Source: Bordetella bronchialis
GTDB taxonomy: Bacteria > Pseudomonadota > Gammaproteobacteria > Burkholderiales > Burkholderiaceae_B
Reading direction: 5' to 3'
NCBI RefSeq assembly: GCF_001676705.1
Contig: NZ_CP016170.1
Coordinates: 1,612,001-1,676,000 of the forward strand
Length of the DNA stretch: 64,000 nt
The position numbers and the translations under genes are program-made. This document shows positions 8,720 through 17,761 of the stretch, one piece after another. Position 1 is the first letter of the stretch. Each line of letters starts with the position of its first letter. A model generated the notes under the pieces. The model worked only from the letters and a program-made list of their open reading frames with translations. It was not told the DNA's origin and made no database searches.

Positions 8720-8816
8720 CACCGTCTCCGCCACCAGCTCGCACAGAGTTGGCCCGTATTGCCAAAAAACCCGCACAGCGTAAAGCCTGCGGGTTTTTTG
8801 TTACCTCGGTCTGCCC
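8720..8816 (+). repeat. Right attachment-site repeat (attR candidate)
   Basis: CACCGTCTCCGCCA at 8720-8733 repeats the 3' end of tRNA-Ser exactly. The following ~83 bases match the region after the tRNA with scattered differences, including the terminator. It marks the distal end of the island and is probably the displaced original tRNA 3' flank. Confidence 0.8.
8764..8799 (+). terminator. Diverged copy of the tRNA-Ser terminator
   Basis: AAAAAACCCGCA pairs with TGCGGGTTTTTT, giving a stem flanked by A- and T-tracts that could work in both directions. It may also terminate the minus-strand Bug receptor gene ending at 8857. Confidence 0.65.
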
Positions 8817-8856
8817 TCGGAGCGCGCTTCGGGGCTGCGCCGGCCGCAATGCCGTT

Positions 8857-9858
8857 TCAGTGAAGCGGCTTGATATTCCGCATCCGCAGAATTCCGTTCC
8901 ACCGGACGGTCTCTTCGGCGATCAGGTCCTTGAACGCCGTCTGCGTATTCGGTTGCAGCGGGGCGGCGAAGGATAGCCGAGCCATCTCATCGTGCATTCC
9001 CGGGTCCATGAGCGCCGCGTTGATCGTTCGGTTCAGTTTCGCGGTCACATAAGCAGGCGTCCCGGCCGGTACCAGAAGACCCGTCCAGTTGCCAAGTTCA
9101 AGTCCCGACAATTGCGGCGCGCCCGCTTCATCCAAGGTCGGAACATCGGGCATAGTCTGTATCCGTACGGACGACATCGCGACGATGGGCCTGAGTTTGC
9201 CGGCCTGGATGTGCGGCAGCGCTTCGGCAACACTCGCGACATAGATGTCTATCCGGCCGCCCATCACGTCCGTCAGCGCTTGGGCCCCACCGTTGTACGG
9301 AACATGCTGCATGTCGATGTCCAATTCCTGTTGCAGCAGTTCACAGAGCAGATGCGTTGTCGTTCCCATTCCGGCGGATGCGCAGCTCAGGGCCCCCGGA
9401 TACGTCCTGGCGAGCCTTACCACATCGTCGACGGTACCGATCCCGGCGTGCATGCCGCTCACCATGACGTATTGCATTGTCGCGACCAAACCCACCGGGA
9501 CCAGGTCGCGTGAGAAGTCGTACTTCATGCTTCCGTACATGGTTTTGTGAACGGTGTTTGGTCGTGCGCCAAGAAAGAGCGTATAGCCGTCCGGCGCCGC
9601 ACGCGCCGCATACTCCGCGCCGATATTGCCGCCGGCGCCAGGCTTGTACTGGACAACCATCTTCTGTCCGAGCGCTTCACCCAGGTGGCGCGCAAGCAGC
9701 CGGGCCAGCGCGTCCGTACTTCCGCCAGGTGGGAAGCCAATCACCAACGTAACCGGGCGCTGGGGATATACCTCTTCCTGGTCGAATGCCATGGCTCCCC
9801 ATGGCAGGGTAGCGCCCGCTACAGCAAGGGCTGCGAGGTTCCGCTTGAGATAGTGCAT
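8857..9858 (-). CDS. Bug-family (TTT) periplasmic solute receptor
   Basis: The 333-residue precursor has a cleavable signal peptide ending near GAMA at about residue 24. It then shows the Bug fold signatures YPQRPVTLVIGFPPGGSTD, PGAGGNIG, APDGYTL and VPYNGGAQAL. Bug proteins bind small organic acids such as dicarboxylates for tripartite tricarboxylate transporters or act as extracellular sensors. No TctA/TctB membrane genes are nearby, so this is an orphan receptor, as is common in Bordetella. Its ligand cannot be told from sequence. Homologous receptors are at 11581, 43185 and 50053. Confidence 0.9.
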   Translation of the reverse strand: MHYLKRNLAALAVAGATLPWGAMAFDQEEVYPQRPVTLVIGFPPGGSTDALARLLARHLGEALGQKMVVQYKPGAGGNIGAEYAARAAPDGYTLFLGARPNTVHKTMYGSMKYDFSRDLVPVGLVATMQYVMVSGMHAGIGTVDDVVRLARTYPGALSCASAGMGTTTHLLCELLQQELDIDMQHVPYNGGAQALTDVMGGRIDIYVASVAEALPHIQAGKLRPIVAMSSVRIQTMPDVPTLDEAGAPQLSGLELGNWTGLLVPAGTPAYVTAKLNRTINAALMDPGMHDEMARLSFAAPLQPNTQTAFKDLIAEETVRWNGILRMRNIKPLH

Positions 9859-10177
9859 CTCGTCTCCGTTCTAATGTTTCTCGCGACACGCCAGCGTGAT
9901 TTCGAAGAGATTGCAGGCATGATGCGGGATGCTGATCCGCCCGAAAGCGCGGGCGGATTTGGGTAACGCGTGGGGCGTCGCAGTTGCGGCAGTGGCGATT
10001 CACTGTCGTCTACACGGAGTTCCCGGCCAGATAGTGTGCCGGGATGCCTTGGATCAGGCCGCCTCCGCGGCGCCGGTCGGGCCGCGAGGCTCGGCGGCCG
10101 GGCCATGAAACAGGCGTCCTCGCGTCCAGCTGTGCATTCGCTCGGCCCCATCCGTTTTCGTTATAAGAGTAAGAGCG
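9859..10177. other. Intergenic, no gene seen
   Basis: This 319-base gap lies upstream of the minus-strand Bug receptor and should contain its promoter. I see no gene, strong hairpin or repeat in it. Confidence 0.4.
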
Positions 10178-10426
10178 CTAATCGGCATGCATGCCCGAGA
10201 AGCTCTCCGCGATTTCGTCATCGTCGCGATCGATGTTGTCCGGTACCGAGAAAAGCCCCATCGCGACGCCTAATCGTTGGGCGGCGCGCAATTTCGGAAT
10301 GGAGTAGGGCCTGGCGGGGGAATGTTCCCGGGTGGTGCTCGCAGCCAGCGGTGCCTGGGCAGCGTTGATCGTGTCGACCCGCTCGGAGGGGTGACGCCTT
10401 CGCTTCATGACTTTCGGGAATCCCAT
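10178..10426 (-). CDS. Small protein with antitoxin-like C-terminus
   Basis: This 82-codon frame ends in LRAAQRLGVAMGLFSVPDNIDRDDDEIAESFSG. That resembles the toxin-binding tail of Phd/VapB-style antitoxins, where a short helix is followed by an acidic segment and a final hydrophobic patch. The N-terminal half is basic and unlike the usual antitoxin DNA-binding domain. No toxin gene is visible on either side. It may be a degraded antitoxin or a chance frame. Confidence 0.3.
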   Translation of the reverse strand: MGFPKVMKRRRHPSERVDTINAAQAPLAASTTREHSPARPYSIPKLRAAQRLGVAMGLFSVPDNIDRDDDEIAESFSGMHAD

Positions 10427-10450
10427 GCGGGTCCTTGGAAAAGAACGGCC

Positions 10451-11173
10451 CTACGCCAGCGGAAAATCGAAATAAGTATCCGGAAACGGCTCTTTCGCCA
10501 GCTGGAAATGCCACCATTCCGTCTCTATCGCCCGAAAGCCGGCCTGGCTCATCAGCGTGCGCAGCAGCAGCCGGTTGGCCTTCTGCTGCGGCGTCAACGC
10601 TTGATAGGACGGATGCGATTCCGGTCCGAAATAATCGTAGGGCGTACCGAAATCCAGCGTCTCGCCGGGCTTTCCGTCGATGGGCGCGAGAGTCACGTCC
10701 ACCGCGCTGCCCCGGCTATGGCTGGATCTTTCCGCCAGGTAGCCGTCGCGGATCAGATACCGTTTATCGACGTTGGGATAGAAGTCGGCCTTCATCCGTT
10801 CTTCTCCAGGCTCCTGGGTCCACGCGATGAAGTCGTTCACGGCGCGCTGCGGCCGGTAGGCGTCCAGGATGCACAGGGTCAGGCTGAAAGGCGCGAGCCG
10901 GTCCACGACCTGCAAGACGGCTTGCGCCGCGCGCCGGGCAAGCAGGCATTTGTTCGCGTGGTAACCCGCGATGGGCCGTCCGATGAAGTTGTTGCGGCCT
11001 GCGTAGCGCATATCGATCCGGATATGTCGCGGTTTGTCCTGGTTGGCCAGTTCGGCCAGGTCGACGAACGCCGGCGGCCTCGGCTGCCGGCCGGCGTCCG
11101 TCGATCCGGGTCCAGCTGGCGCGATGGATAGCGAAGGGCACAGGGCGGTGGCTTGGAAATGTACTAACGACAT
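10451..11173 (-). CDS. D-alanyl-D-alanine dipeptidase, VanX/DdpX family
   Basis: The enzyme hydrolyses D-Ala-D-Ala. In Gram-negative bacteria DdpX-type enzymes recycle the dipeptide as nutrient. Zinc and catalytic motifs are present: SHSRGSAVDVTL (His and Asp zinc ligands) and ETEWWHF (catalytic Glu and third ligand His). Family features MRYAGRNNFIGRPI, LDAYRPQRAV and FGTPYDYFG are also clear. The 240 residues are slightly longer than usual, so the true start could lie downstream of the first ATG. No lipoprotein signal is obvious, so it is probably cytoplasmic. It is transcribed divergently from the next Bug gene. Confidence 0.88.
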   Translation of the reverse strand: MSLVHFQATALCPSLSIAPAGPGSTDAGRQPRPPAFVDLAELANQDKPRHIRIDMRYAGRNNFIGRPIAGYHANKCLLARRAAQAVLQVVDRLAPFSLTLCILDAYRPQRAVNDFIAWTQEPGEERMKADFYPNVDKRYLIRDGYLAERSSHSRGSAVDVTLAPIDGKPGETLDFGTPYDYFGPESHPSYQALTPQQKANRLLLRTLMSQAGFRAIETEWWHFQLAKEPFPDTYFDFPLA

Positions 11174-11580
11174 ATGCGGTGCCTGAAGTATCGGAGGCCA
11201 GGAAAGATGGCGTCGCCAAAGGATACGCGGTGCCTGGCAGGTATGCGAGCCGTGGCGGCGGCGGGTGATAAGGCCTATGCACTGCCGACAAGGTCGCGAG
11301 CCCGGGCAGTATCCCGCGATGCGGGAATATGCGGCGCTCGCAAGCGCGCGGTCGCGGCGACCATGTGCTTAGGGAATATCTGGTGCCAAGGGAGCATATC
11401 GGCTGCCCGGGCCGCAGTCCAAGGAATATGCCGCCCCGCGGTGACGGCGATATACGCCTGCAATCGCCCGTTCGCTCCCCTAGCCGTCGACGGAACGTGG
11501 ATCCGTTTCCTGCCACTCACCCGACCTTCCGGCCCCGCCGGATGGCCCTGGCCAGGGCATCGATGGAACGGAGACAAACA
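11174..11580. other. Divergent promoter region
   Basis: This 407-base gap separates the divergent dipeptidase and Bug receptor genes. GGAATAT occurs three times at about 11324, 11373 and 11423, roughly one every 49 bases, plus a short CCCGCGATGCGGG palindrome near 11313. These could be regulator sites, but the evidence is weak. A GGAG ribosome site precedes the Bug start at 11581. Confidence 0.3.
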
Positions 11581-12600
11581 ATGCAATTATCCAGGTTGGA
11601 ATTCGCGGCGCTTGCGCTGATCGGCAGCACGATCCCGATGGAGGGTTACGCAGGCGAAGTGGGCGGCACATTCCCGAACCGGCCCATCACATTGGTGGTC
11701 GGATATGCCACCGGCGGCGGCGCGGATACCTTGGCACGCCTGCTGGCCGAGCGCATGGCGCAGGACCTGCAGCAGAAAGTGGTGGTGGAAAACCGTCCTG
11801 GCGCCGCCAGCAGCATCGCGGCCGGTTCCGTCGCGCGGGCCGCCGGGGATGGCTACACCCTGTATGTCAGCACGCACCCCACACCGCCGCGGGCGGCGGC
11901 GGCCGACGATGCCGGGGCAGGGGGCAATTCCTGCGTGGCGGCCCACGAACGTGACGCAGGCGGCCTGGTGCCGATCGCGCTGCTGGCCACCGTACCCAAT
12001 GTGCTCGTGGTCGGTCCCCAGGCGCCGATAAGTGACATCGATACCCTGGTCACGCTGGCGAAGACCTACCCGCGCATGCTGAGTTTTGGATCGCCGGGCG
12101 TCGGTTCGCCGCCCCACCTTCTAGGCGAGCTGTTCCTGCGCAGGACGCAAACGGAGCTATTGCACGTGCCGTATCGTGGCGGTGCCTTGGCGATACCCGA
12201 GGTCATCGCCGGGCGCGTGGATGTGCTGTTCATCTCCTTGCCCGGCGCCCTGCCGCATCTGCGGGCGGGCACGGTCCGCGGGCTGGCCATCATGTCGCGT
12301 CAACGCGCCACGGCAATCGATACCATTCCGACGATGGAAGAGGCCGGCGTGCCCGGTATCGATCTGGAAACCCGGTTCGGACTGATGGCGCCTCCTGGGA
12401 CGCCACCCCACGTCATCGCTCGGTTGAACGAATCGGTCAACGCCGCGCTGATGAACGCGACGTTGCAGGAAGCATTCGTCGCACGCGGCTATGTGGTCCC
12501 CGGTGGGCCCAATACCCCTGAACTCTTCAAGGCGCTCGTGGCGGGCGAAGCCGGCAAGTGGGGGGCGATTGCTCCAGGCGGCGGCGTCACCGGGAACTGA
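11581..12600 (+). CDS. Bug-family (TTT) receptor with an atypical loop
   Basis: The ATG at 11581 follows GGAACGGAGAC and starts a signal-peptide-like N-terminus. An upstream in-frame ATG would add 84 random-looking residues. Bug signatures follow: NRPITLVVGYATGGGAD, NRPGAAS, GDGYTLYVSTHP, VPYRGGALA and EEAGVPG; total 339 residues. Where the family normally has a tyrosine- and proline-containing stretch after THPT, this protein has an Ala/Gly-rich segment (about residues 100-125), longer and without recognisable family residues. This could be local frameshifting or real divergence. No transporter partner is adjacent. Confidence 0.85.
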   Translation: MQLSRLEFAALALIGSTIPMEGYAGEVGGTFPNRPITLVVGYATGGGADTLARLLAERMAQDLQQKVVVENRPGAASSIAAGSVARAAGDGYTLYVSTHPTPPRAAAADDAGAGGNSCVAAHERDAGGLVPIALLATVPNVLVVGPQAPISDIDTLVTLAKTYPRMLSFGSPGVGSPPHLLGELFLRRTQTELLHVPYRGGALAIPEVIAGRVDVLFISLPGALPHLRAGTVRGLAIMSRQRATAIDTIPTMEEAGVPGIDLETRFGLMAPPGTPPHVIARLNESVNAALMNATLQEAFVARGYVVPGGPNTPELFKALVAGEAGKWGAIAPGGGVTGN

Positions 12601-12675
12601 TGTATTCGTTCTGCCAGCGCTGCCGGAGCCGACGTATTCGCGCAGCCCTGCTCCGGGAGCCGAACATTCCCGCGA

Positions 12676-13272
12676 TTATCTCGCCAGCGCCTTGCTCATC
12701 ACCATGCTGCGGTAATTGGCGTGCTTCCACTGTACGTACTCGACGAAGCGATACCCGCGTGACGCATACCAGCGCTGTAGATGGGTCGCCGGCTCCGCGG
12801 TATCCAGGGCGATCTCCCGCGCGCCGGATTCCCGGGCGCGGGTTTCCGCGATCGTCATCAAGCGGCTGCCCAGGCCGGTCTGCTGGAAGGCCGGGTCCAC
12901 CGCCAGCTGCGCCAGGCCGGCGACGTCCGGCCGATCCAGCCACGCGCTGCCACGGGTCCTGTCGATGGGCTTGAAGAGCACCGTCCCGATGATGGCCTGC
13001 TCGCGCAGCGCGATATAGCACTCGGCCAAAGCCATGCGCTGGCGGGTCACTTCCTCCGGCTGGTCGACGGCCATGTAGCGCAGGCCCATGGCCCCCAGCC
13101 GGGCGTAGGCTCGATGCAGCAGGGCGGTCAACTGCGCGATATCGTCGTCGGCCGTGGCCAGGCGGATCTCAGTGGCATCAGGGGCATCAGGGGCATTAGG
13201 GGCATTAGGGGCATTAGGGGCATTAGGGGCGTCGGGGGCATCGCAGGCGGGCAGCGGGGGCGGATTGTTCAT
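12676..13272 (-). CDS. GNAT-family N-acetyltransferase
   Basis: The 198-residue protein has the GNAT fold: IRLATADD near residue 40, LAQLAVDPAFQQTGLGSRLM (the acetyl-CoA pyrophosphate-binding Q/R-x-x-G-x-G/A type loop) and a C-terminal RWYASRGYRFVEYVQW strand-helix. The substrate is unknown. The start at 13272 is chosen because upstream frame is non-conserved. Residues ~15-34 are an Ala-Pro-Asn/Asp repeat encoded by the 9-bp tandem array at 13174-13245, which probably forms a flexible N-terminal tail. It is divergent from kdsA with a 60-base gap. Confidence 0.85.
   Translation of the reverse strand: MNNPPPLPACDAPDAPNAPNAPNAPNAPDAPDATEIRLATADDDIAQLTALLHRAYARLGAMGLRYMAVDQPEEVTRQRMALAECYIALREQAIIGTVLFKPIDRTRGSAWLDRPDVAGLAQLAVDPAFQQTGLGSRLMTIAETRARESGAREIALDTAEPATHLQRWYASRGYRFVEYVQWKHANYRSMVMSKALAR
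13174..13245 (+). repeat. 9-bp tandem repeat inside the GNAT gene
   Basis: Eight 9-base units based on GGCATTAGG (four exact, others GGCATCAGG, GGCGTCGGG, GGCATCGCA) lie near the 5' end of the acetyltransferase gene on the opposite strand. Each unit encodes three residues (Ala-Pro-Asn or Ala-Pro-Asp), so slippage would change tail length without breaking the frame. Confidence 0.85.
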
Positions 13273-13317
13273 TTTCTTCGGGCCGGGCCAGGGGACTATG
13301 ATTCTACTTTTACCTAG

Positions 13318-14187
<870 letters not shown>

Positions 14188-14274
14188 TTGCGCGCTTCGG
14201 GCTACGGTCAGGTGGCCGCACGACCCGCACCGCCAAAGGCAGCGTCATGAGCTTTGGTTCGTGCGTTTCACACC

Positions 14275-14601
14275 TTATGCGTGTGACTTCACATCGTGGA
14301 CCTCTAGATTGACGCCGAGGCGCTTTGTGATGGCGCGGAAGATGGCGGCCAGGTTATCCATGCTTGGATTGCCGCTCCGTGAGAGCATACGGTGAAGGCT
14401 TTTGCTTGGCCGCGCCGTTTCATGGGCAAGCTGTTCAAAACCGACCGTTGCGTTCACCAGGTCTCGCAAAATCAAGCGCGCGATTTCTGCTTCGCCATTG
14501 AGGAACAGCGTCGCCGCTTCATCGAGAAGTGCTTTGGCGAACGCGGGATCACGTTCGACGCGTTCTACGATCGTCGCCTTGAAGTCGCGCGTCAGTGCCA
14601 T
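14275..14601 (-). CDS. HigA-like antitoxin (addiction module antidote)
   Basis: This 108-residue protein has a C-terminal XRE-type helix-turn-helix (FEQLAHETARPSKSLHRMLS, then NPSMDNLAAIFRAITKRL). That is typical of antidotes paired with RelE/HigB-like toxins. The start at 14601 (MALTRDF) is the family N-terminus and lies 7 bases after the toxin stop. Toxin-first order fits HigBA. Such antitoxins usually repress their own promoter, which should lie upstream of the toxin. Confidence 0.85.
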   Translation of the reverse strand: MALTRDFKATIVERVERDPAFAKALLDEAATLFLNGEAEIARLILRDLVNATVGFEQLAHETARPSKSLHRMLSRSGNPSMDNLAAIFRAITKRLGVNLEVHDVKSHA

Positions 14602-14608
14602 GTGGCCA

Positions 14609-14974
14609 TCACCTGTGTGGATTGGTCGATCTGGCCCGGGCCTCGCTGCCTGCCATTTTTTTTCGGTCCTTATATTCCGCATAGAGGAGCTTTACTCGTT
14701 CAATGTCCTTCTGCTGGCCGCGTTTCGTACCACCACCGAACAGCACGATCAGGGTGCGCCCATCTCGCGCAAGGTATATGCGGTATCCAGGGCCCCAATC
14801 GATAACGTACTCACCTATACCGTCGAACCATTTGATGTTGGACGTGTTGCCACGTTCCATACGCAGCTGGGCAGTCGAAACCTTGGCGGCGACTTGTGCA
14901 GGCAGTCGATCAAACCATTTGCGGTACGGGCTGGAGCCATCTGGCCGGAGGTATTCTTCAACGCGAACGCACAT
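14609..14974 (-). CDS. RelE/HigB-like toxin (addiction module killer protein)
   Basis: The 121-residue protein shows family features YRKWFDRLP, RMERGNTSNIKWFDGIGEY, DWGPGYRIYLARDG and LFGGGTKRGQQKDI. Members are ribosome-dependent mRNA interferases neutralised by the downstream antitoxin. ATG 14974 was preferred over an ATG at 15160 because residues before it are unrelated to the family. It is the first gene of the two-gene operon. A +/- 20-residue C-terminal basic tail after AEYKDRKK is variable in this family. Confidence 0.85.
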   Translation of the reverse strand: MCVRVEEYLRPDGSSPYRKWFDRLPAQVAAKVSTAQLRMERGNTSNIKWFDGIGEYVIDWGPGYRIYLARDGRTLIVLFGGGTKRGQQKDIERVKLLYAEYKDRKKMAGSEARARSTNPHR

Positions 14975-15186
14975 GGCTGTTGAGGATGGTAACTCAAAAG
15001 TTACTATAGGAGGTGCGCTAGCGCCAAGAGCGGCCCCCGGCCTTCCTTGGCGCTTCATGCGCCGATCATGAAAGCGCGCGTTGGTGGGCTGTATCTTTAT
15101 ACAGTTCCATGCTGGAACGCGATCTTCACGCGTAGCCGCCACCGTGCGCCCGCCTGCCATCGATTCCCGTCACCCCCAGCGGCCCG

Positions 15187-16092
15187 TCATCGCGCCGCTT
15201 CTTCCATCTGCGCGGTCTCCTGCACGATCCAGGCCTCGAAGGCTTTGATCAAGGGGGAGTCCTGGCCGGTCCTGGGGTAGGCCAGGTAATAGGCGTTGTC
15301 CGTGTGCACGCGCAATGACAGCGGGGCCAGCAGCCGCCCCGTGCGCAAGTCGTCTTCCACGAAGGCCCGCTGCGCCATGACGATGCCCAGCTCGTCGACC
15401 GCGGCCTGGTAGGCCAGCGCGGAGTTCTCGAATTTCAGTCCGCTGTTGCCGTCTATCGTGGTCACGCGCGCCGCGGCCAGCCACGCCGGCCAGTCGGACG
15501 CCCGGTGCATGGAACAGAGCAGGACGAAGCGGGCCAGATCGGACGGGTCGCGCGGCGGCTCGCCGTGCTTGAACAGGCCCGGGCTGCAGACGGGCAGCAG
15601 GATCTCGCCGAAGAGCTTGCGGCAGATTGCGCCCGGAATGGGCGCCGGCCCCGAATGGATGCACAGGTCGACCTCGTCGCGGTCGAATTCCACCTGCTGG
15701 TGCGAGGTGGTGATATGCACGTCGATATGCCGGTGCAAGGCATGAAACCGCGCCAGGCGCGGCACGAACCAGCGGATGGCGAAGGTGGGCGGCAGCTTGA
15801 TGCGCAGGATGTTGTCCGTGGGACGCGTGCGCAGCTGGCGGGTCTGCGTTTCGATCAGGTCGAAGGCCGCGCGCAGGGTGGCGGCATAGGTCGCGCCCTC
15901 CGGCGTGGTCTCGATGCCGTGGCGCAGGCGCATGCATAGCTGCACGCCCAGCCAGTCCTCCAACTGGCTGACATGCCGGCTGACGGCGCCCTGGGTGACG
16001 GAAAGCTCCTGGGCCGCGCGGGTCAGGCTGCCGTTGCGGGCGGTGGCCTCGAAGGCCCGCAGCGCGTTCAGTGGGGGAAGGCGTCTGGCCAT
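15187..16092 (-). CDS. LysR-family regulator, GcvA-like, probably of the leuCD operon
   Basis: The 301-residue protein begins with a LysR helix-turn-helix: NALRAFEATARNGSLTRAAQELSVTQGAVSRHVSQLE at about residues 8-45. An effector-binding domain follows (LRIKLPPTFAIRWFVPRL). The N-terminal style and FAIRW motif place it near GcvA/AmpR-type regulators. ATG 16092 gives the standard length; the longer frame to 16155 adds 21 odd residues. It is divergent from the leuC-like gene, so it most likely controls that operon in response to a pathway intermediate. Confidence 0.9.
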   Translation of the reverse strand: MARRLPPLNALRAFEATARNGSLTRAAQELSVTQGAVSRHVSQLEDWLGVQLCMRLRHGIETTPEGATYAATLRAAFDLIETQTRQLRTRPTDNILRIKLPPTFAIRWFVPRLARFHALHRHIDVHITTSHQQVEFDRDEVDLCIHSGPAPIPGAICRKLFGEILLPVCSPGLFKHGEPPRDPSDLARFVLLCSMHRASDWPAWLAAARVTTIDGNSGLKFENSALAYQAAVDELGIVMAQRAFVEDDLRTGRLLAPLSLRVHTDNAYYLAYPRTGQDSPLIKAFEAWIVQETAQMEEAAR

Positions 16093-16173
16093 CTGCTCTG
16101 AGTTTTTCTCAAGGGAGCCTGCATAAATTTTGGTTTGAAGCGGCAGGGCGAGCAATTATCCTAACGCAAAACC

Positions 16174-16190
16174 TCCGCGAATAAAGCGGA
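16174..16190 (+). promoter_or_regulatory. Candidate LysR binding site
   Basis: TCCGCGAATAAAGCGGA is an inverted repeat (TCCGC-N7-GCGGA) in the 172-base gap between the LysR gene and the divergent operon. Its position, size and A/T-rich centre fit a LysR box. Assignment is inferred from position only. Confidence 0.35.
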
Positions 16191-16264
16191 AATCCGCGCG
16201 CTGCAGGCACGCGGTCCCAGAATGAACCGGGGTGCGTTGCAACATCCCTGGAGGAGAAAAAATC

Positions 16265-17761
16265 ATGTCACCCGCTTTGGGGGATGGATCGGGGCCGACG
16301 GCCCTGCCTCGGGGCGCGGCCGCTTCAGCGGATCGCGTCGTGCGCGGGGATGCCGGTCCGTCCACGGTCTTCGACAAGATCTGGGATGCACACCGCATTG
16401 CGTGCCTGGACGACGGCCGCGAGCTTATCTTCGTCGACCGCCATGTCCTGCAGGAGACCACCAGCGCGGTCGCCTTTGCCGGCCTGAGGCGCGAAGGCCG
16501 CACGGTGCGCCATCCCGAACTCACCATCGCCACCCAGGACCACATCGTCTCCACCGAGCCGGGCAGGGACGAGGACACGTATCCAGGCGGCCGTGAGCTG
16601 TTGACGCTGATGCGCGCCAATGCGCTGCAAGGCCATATCCGGCATTTCGGCATCGAGGATCCCCGCCAGGGCATCGTCCATGTCATCGCGCCGGAACTGG
16701 GTTTCGCGCTGCCGGGGTCCATCCTGGCCTGCGGCGACAGCCATACCTCCACCGCCGGCGGGCTCGGCGCGTTGGGCATAGGCGTGGGCACCAGCGAAGT
16801 GGAACACGTGCTGGCGACACAGACGCTGGCCCTGGCCAGGCCGCGCAATATGCGGGTGCGCTTCGCCGGCCGGCCGGGTGCCGGCATCACCGCCAAGGAC
16901 CTGATCCTGCTGGCGATGGGCGCCCTGGGCGTGGCGGGCGGACGCGGATGCGCCGTCGAGTACGCCGGCGAGGCGGTCCAGGCCCTGCCGGTGGAAGGGC
17001 GCTTGACGCTATGCAATATGTCCATCGAATTGGGCGCCCGGCTCGGACTGGTGGCGCCCGACGAGAAGACCTTCGAGTACGTGCGGGGCCGGGAGTACGC
17101 CCCCGCCGGCCCCTTGTTCGAGCAGGCGGTGCGAGCCTGGCGCGGGCTGGCAAGCGACGCGGATGCGGTTTTCGACCGGGATGTCACGGTGCGGTGCGAC
17201 GGCATCGCGCCGCAGGTGACCTGGGGCACCAATCCTTCGCATGTGGGCGGCGTGGACGGGCGGGTGCCGGATCCGGCCCGCTACGACGACGCCCGGCAGC
17301 GCGACAGCGTGGCGGCCGCGCTGCGCTACATGGGACTGGCGCCGGGCATGCCCCTGGAGGGCATCCCCATCGACGTCGCCTTTATCGGTTCCTGTACCAA
17401 TTCGCGGCTGTCGGACCTGCAGGCCGCCGCCGCGGTGGTGCGGGGCCGGCACGTGGCGCCGGGCGTGCGCGCGCTGGTGGTGCCCGGGTCGATGTCGGTC
17501 AAGCGCGAAGCCGAAGCCCTGGGCCTGCACCGGATATTCCGCGAGGCCGGTTTCGAATGGCGCGAGGCCGGCTGCTCCATGTGCGTCAGCATCAACGAGG
17601 ACACGGTGCCGGCCGGCGCGCGCTGCATCGCCACCAGCAACCGCAATTTCGAGAACCGGCAGGGGGCTGGCAGCCGTACCCATTTGGCGAGTCCCGCCAT
17701 GGTGGCCGCGGCCGCGCTGCATGGCCGCATCACCGACGTGCGCAGGGAGACCGCGGCATGA
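16265..17761 (+). CDS. LeuC-like hydro-lyase large subunit (aconitase superfamily)
   Basis: The 498-residue protein has the 3-isopropylmalate dehydratase large-subunit layout: DKIWDAH at the N-terminus, DHIVSTEPG, ACGDSHTSTAGGLGALGIGVGTSEVEHVL, and the [4Fe-4S] ligands in FIGSCTNSRL and CSMCVS. It would dehydrate and rehydrate a branched hydroxy-dicarboxylate with the LeuD-like partner. The start at 16265 follows GGAGGAGAAAAAATC. Standard LeuC proteins are about 470 residues, so this is slightly long. Clustering with a PEP-mutase-family enzyme and an importer, not leuB, argues for a catabolic substrate rather than leucine synthesis. Confidence 0.88.
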   Translation: MSPALGDGSGPTALPRGAAASADRVVRGDAGPSTVFDKIWDAHRIACLDDGRELIFVDRHVLQETTSAVAFAGLRREGRTVRHPELTIATQDHIVSTEPGRDEDTYPGGRELLTLMRANALQGHIRHFGIEDPRQGIVHVIAPELGFALPGSILACGDSHTSTAGGLGALGIGVGTSEVEHVLATQTLALARPRNMRVRFAGRPGAGITAKDLILLAMGALGVAGGRGCAVEYAGEAVQALPVEGRLTLCNMSIELGARLGLVAPDEKTFEYVRGREYAPAGPLFEQAVRAWRGLASDADAVFDRDVTVRCDGIAPQVTWGTNPSHVGGVDGRVPDPARYDDARQRDSVAAALRYMGLAPGMPLEGIPIDVAFIGSCTNSRLSDLQAAAAVVRGRHVAPGVRALVVPGSMSVKREAEALGLHRIFREAGFEWREAGCSMCVSINEDTVPAGARCIATSNRNFENRQGAGSRTHLASPAMVAAAALHGRITDVRRETAA

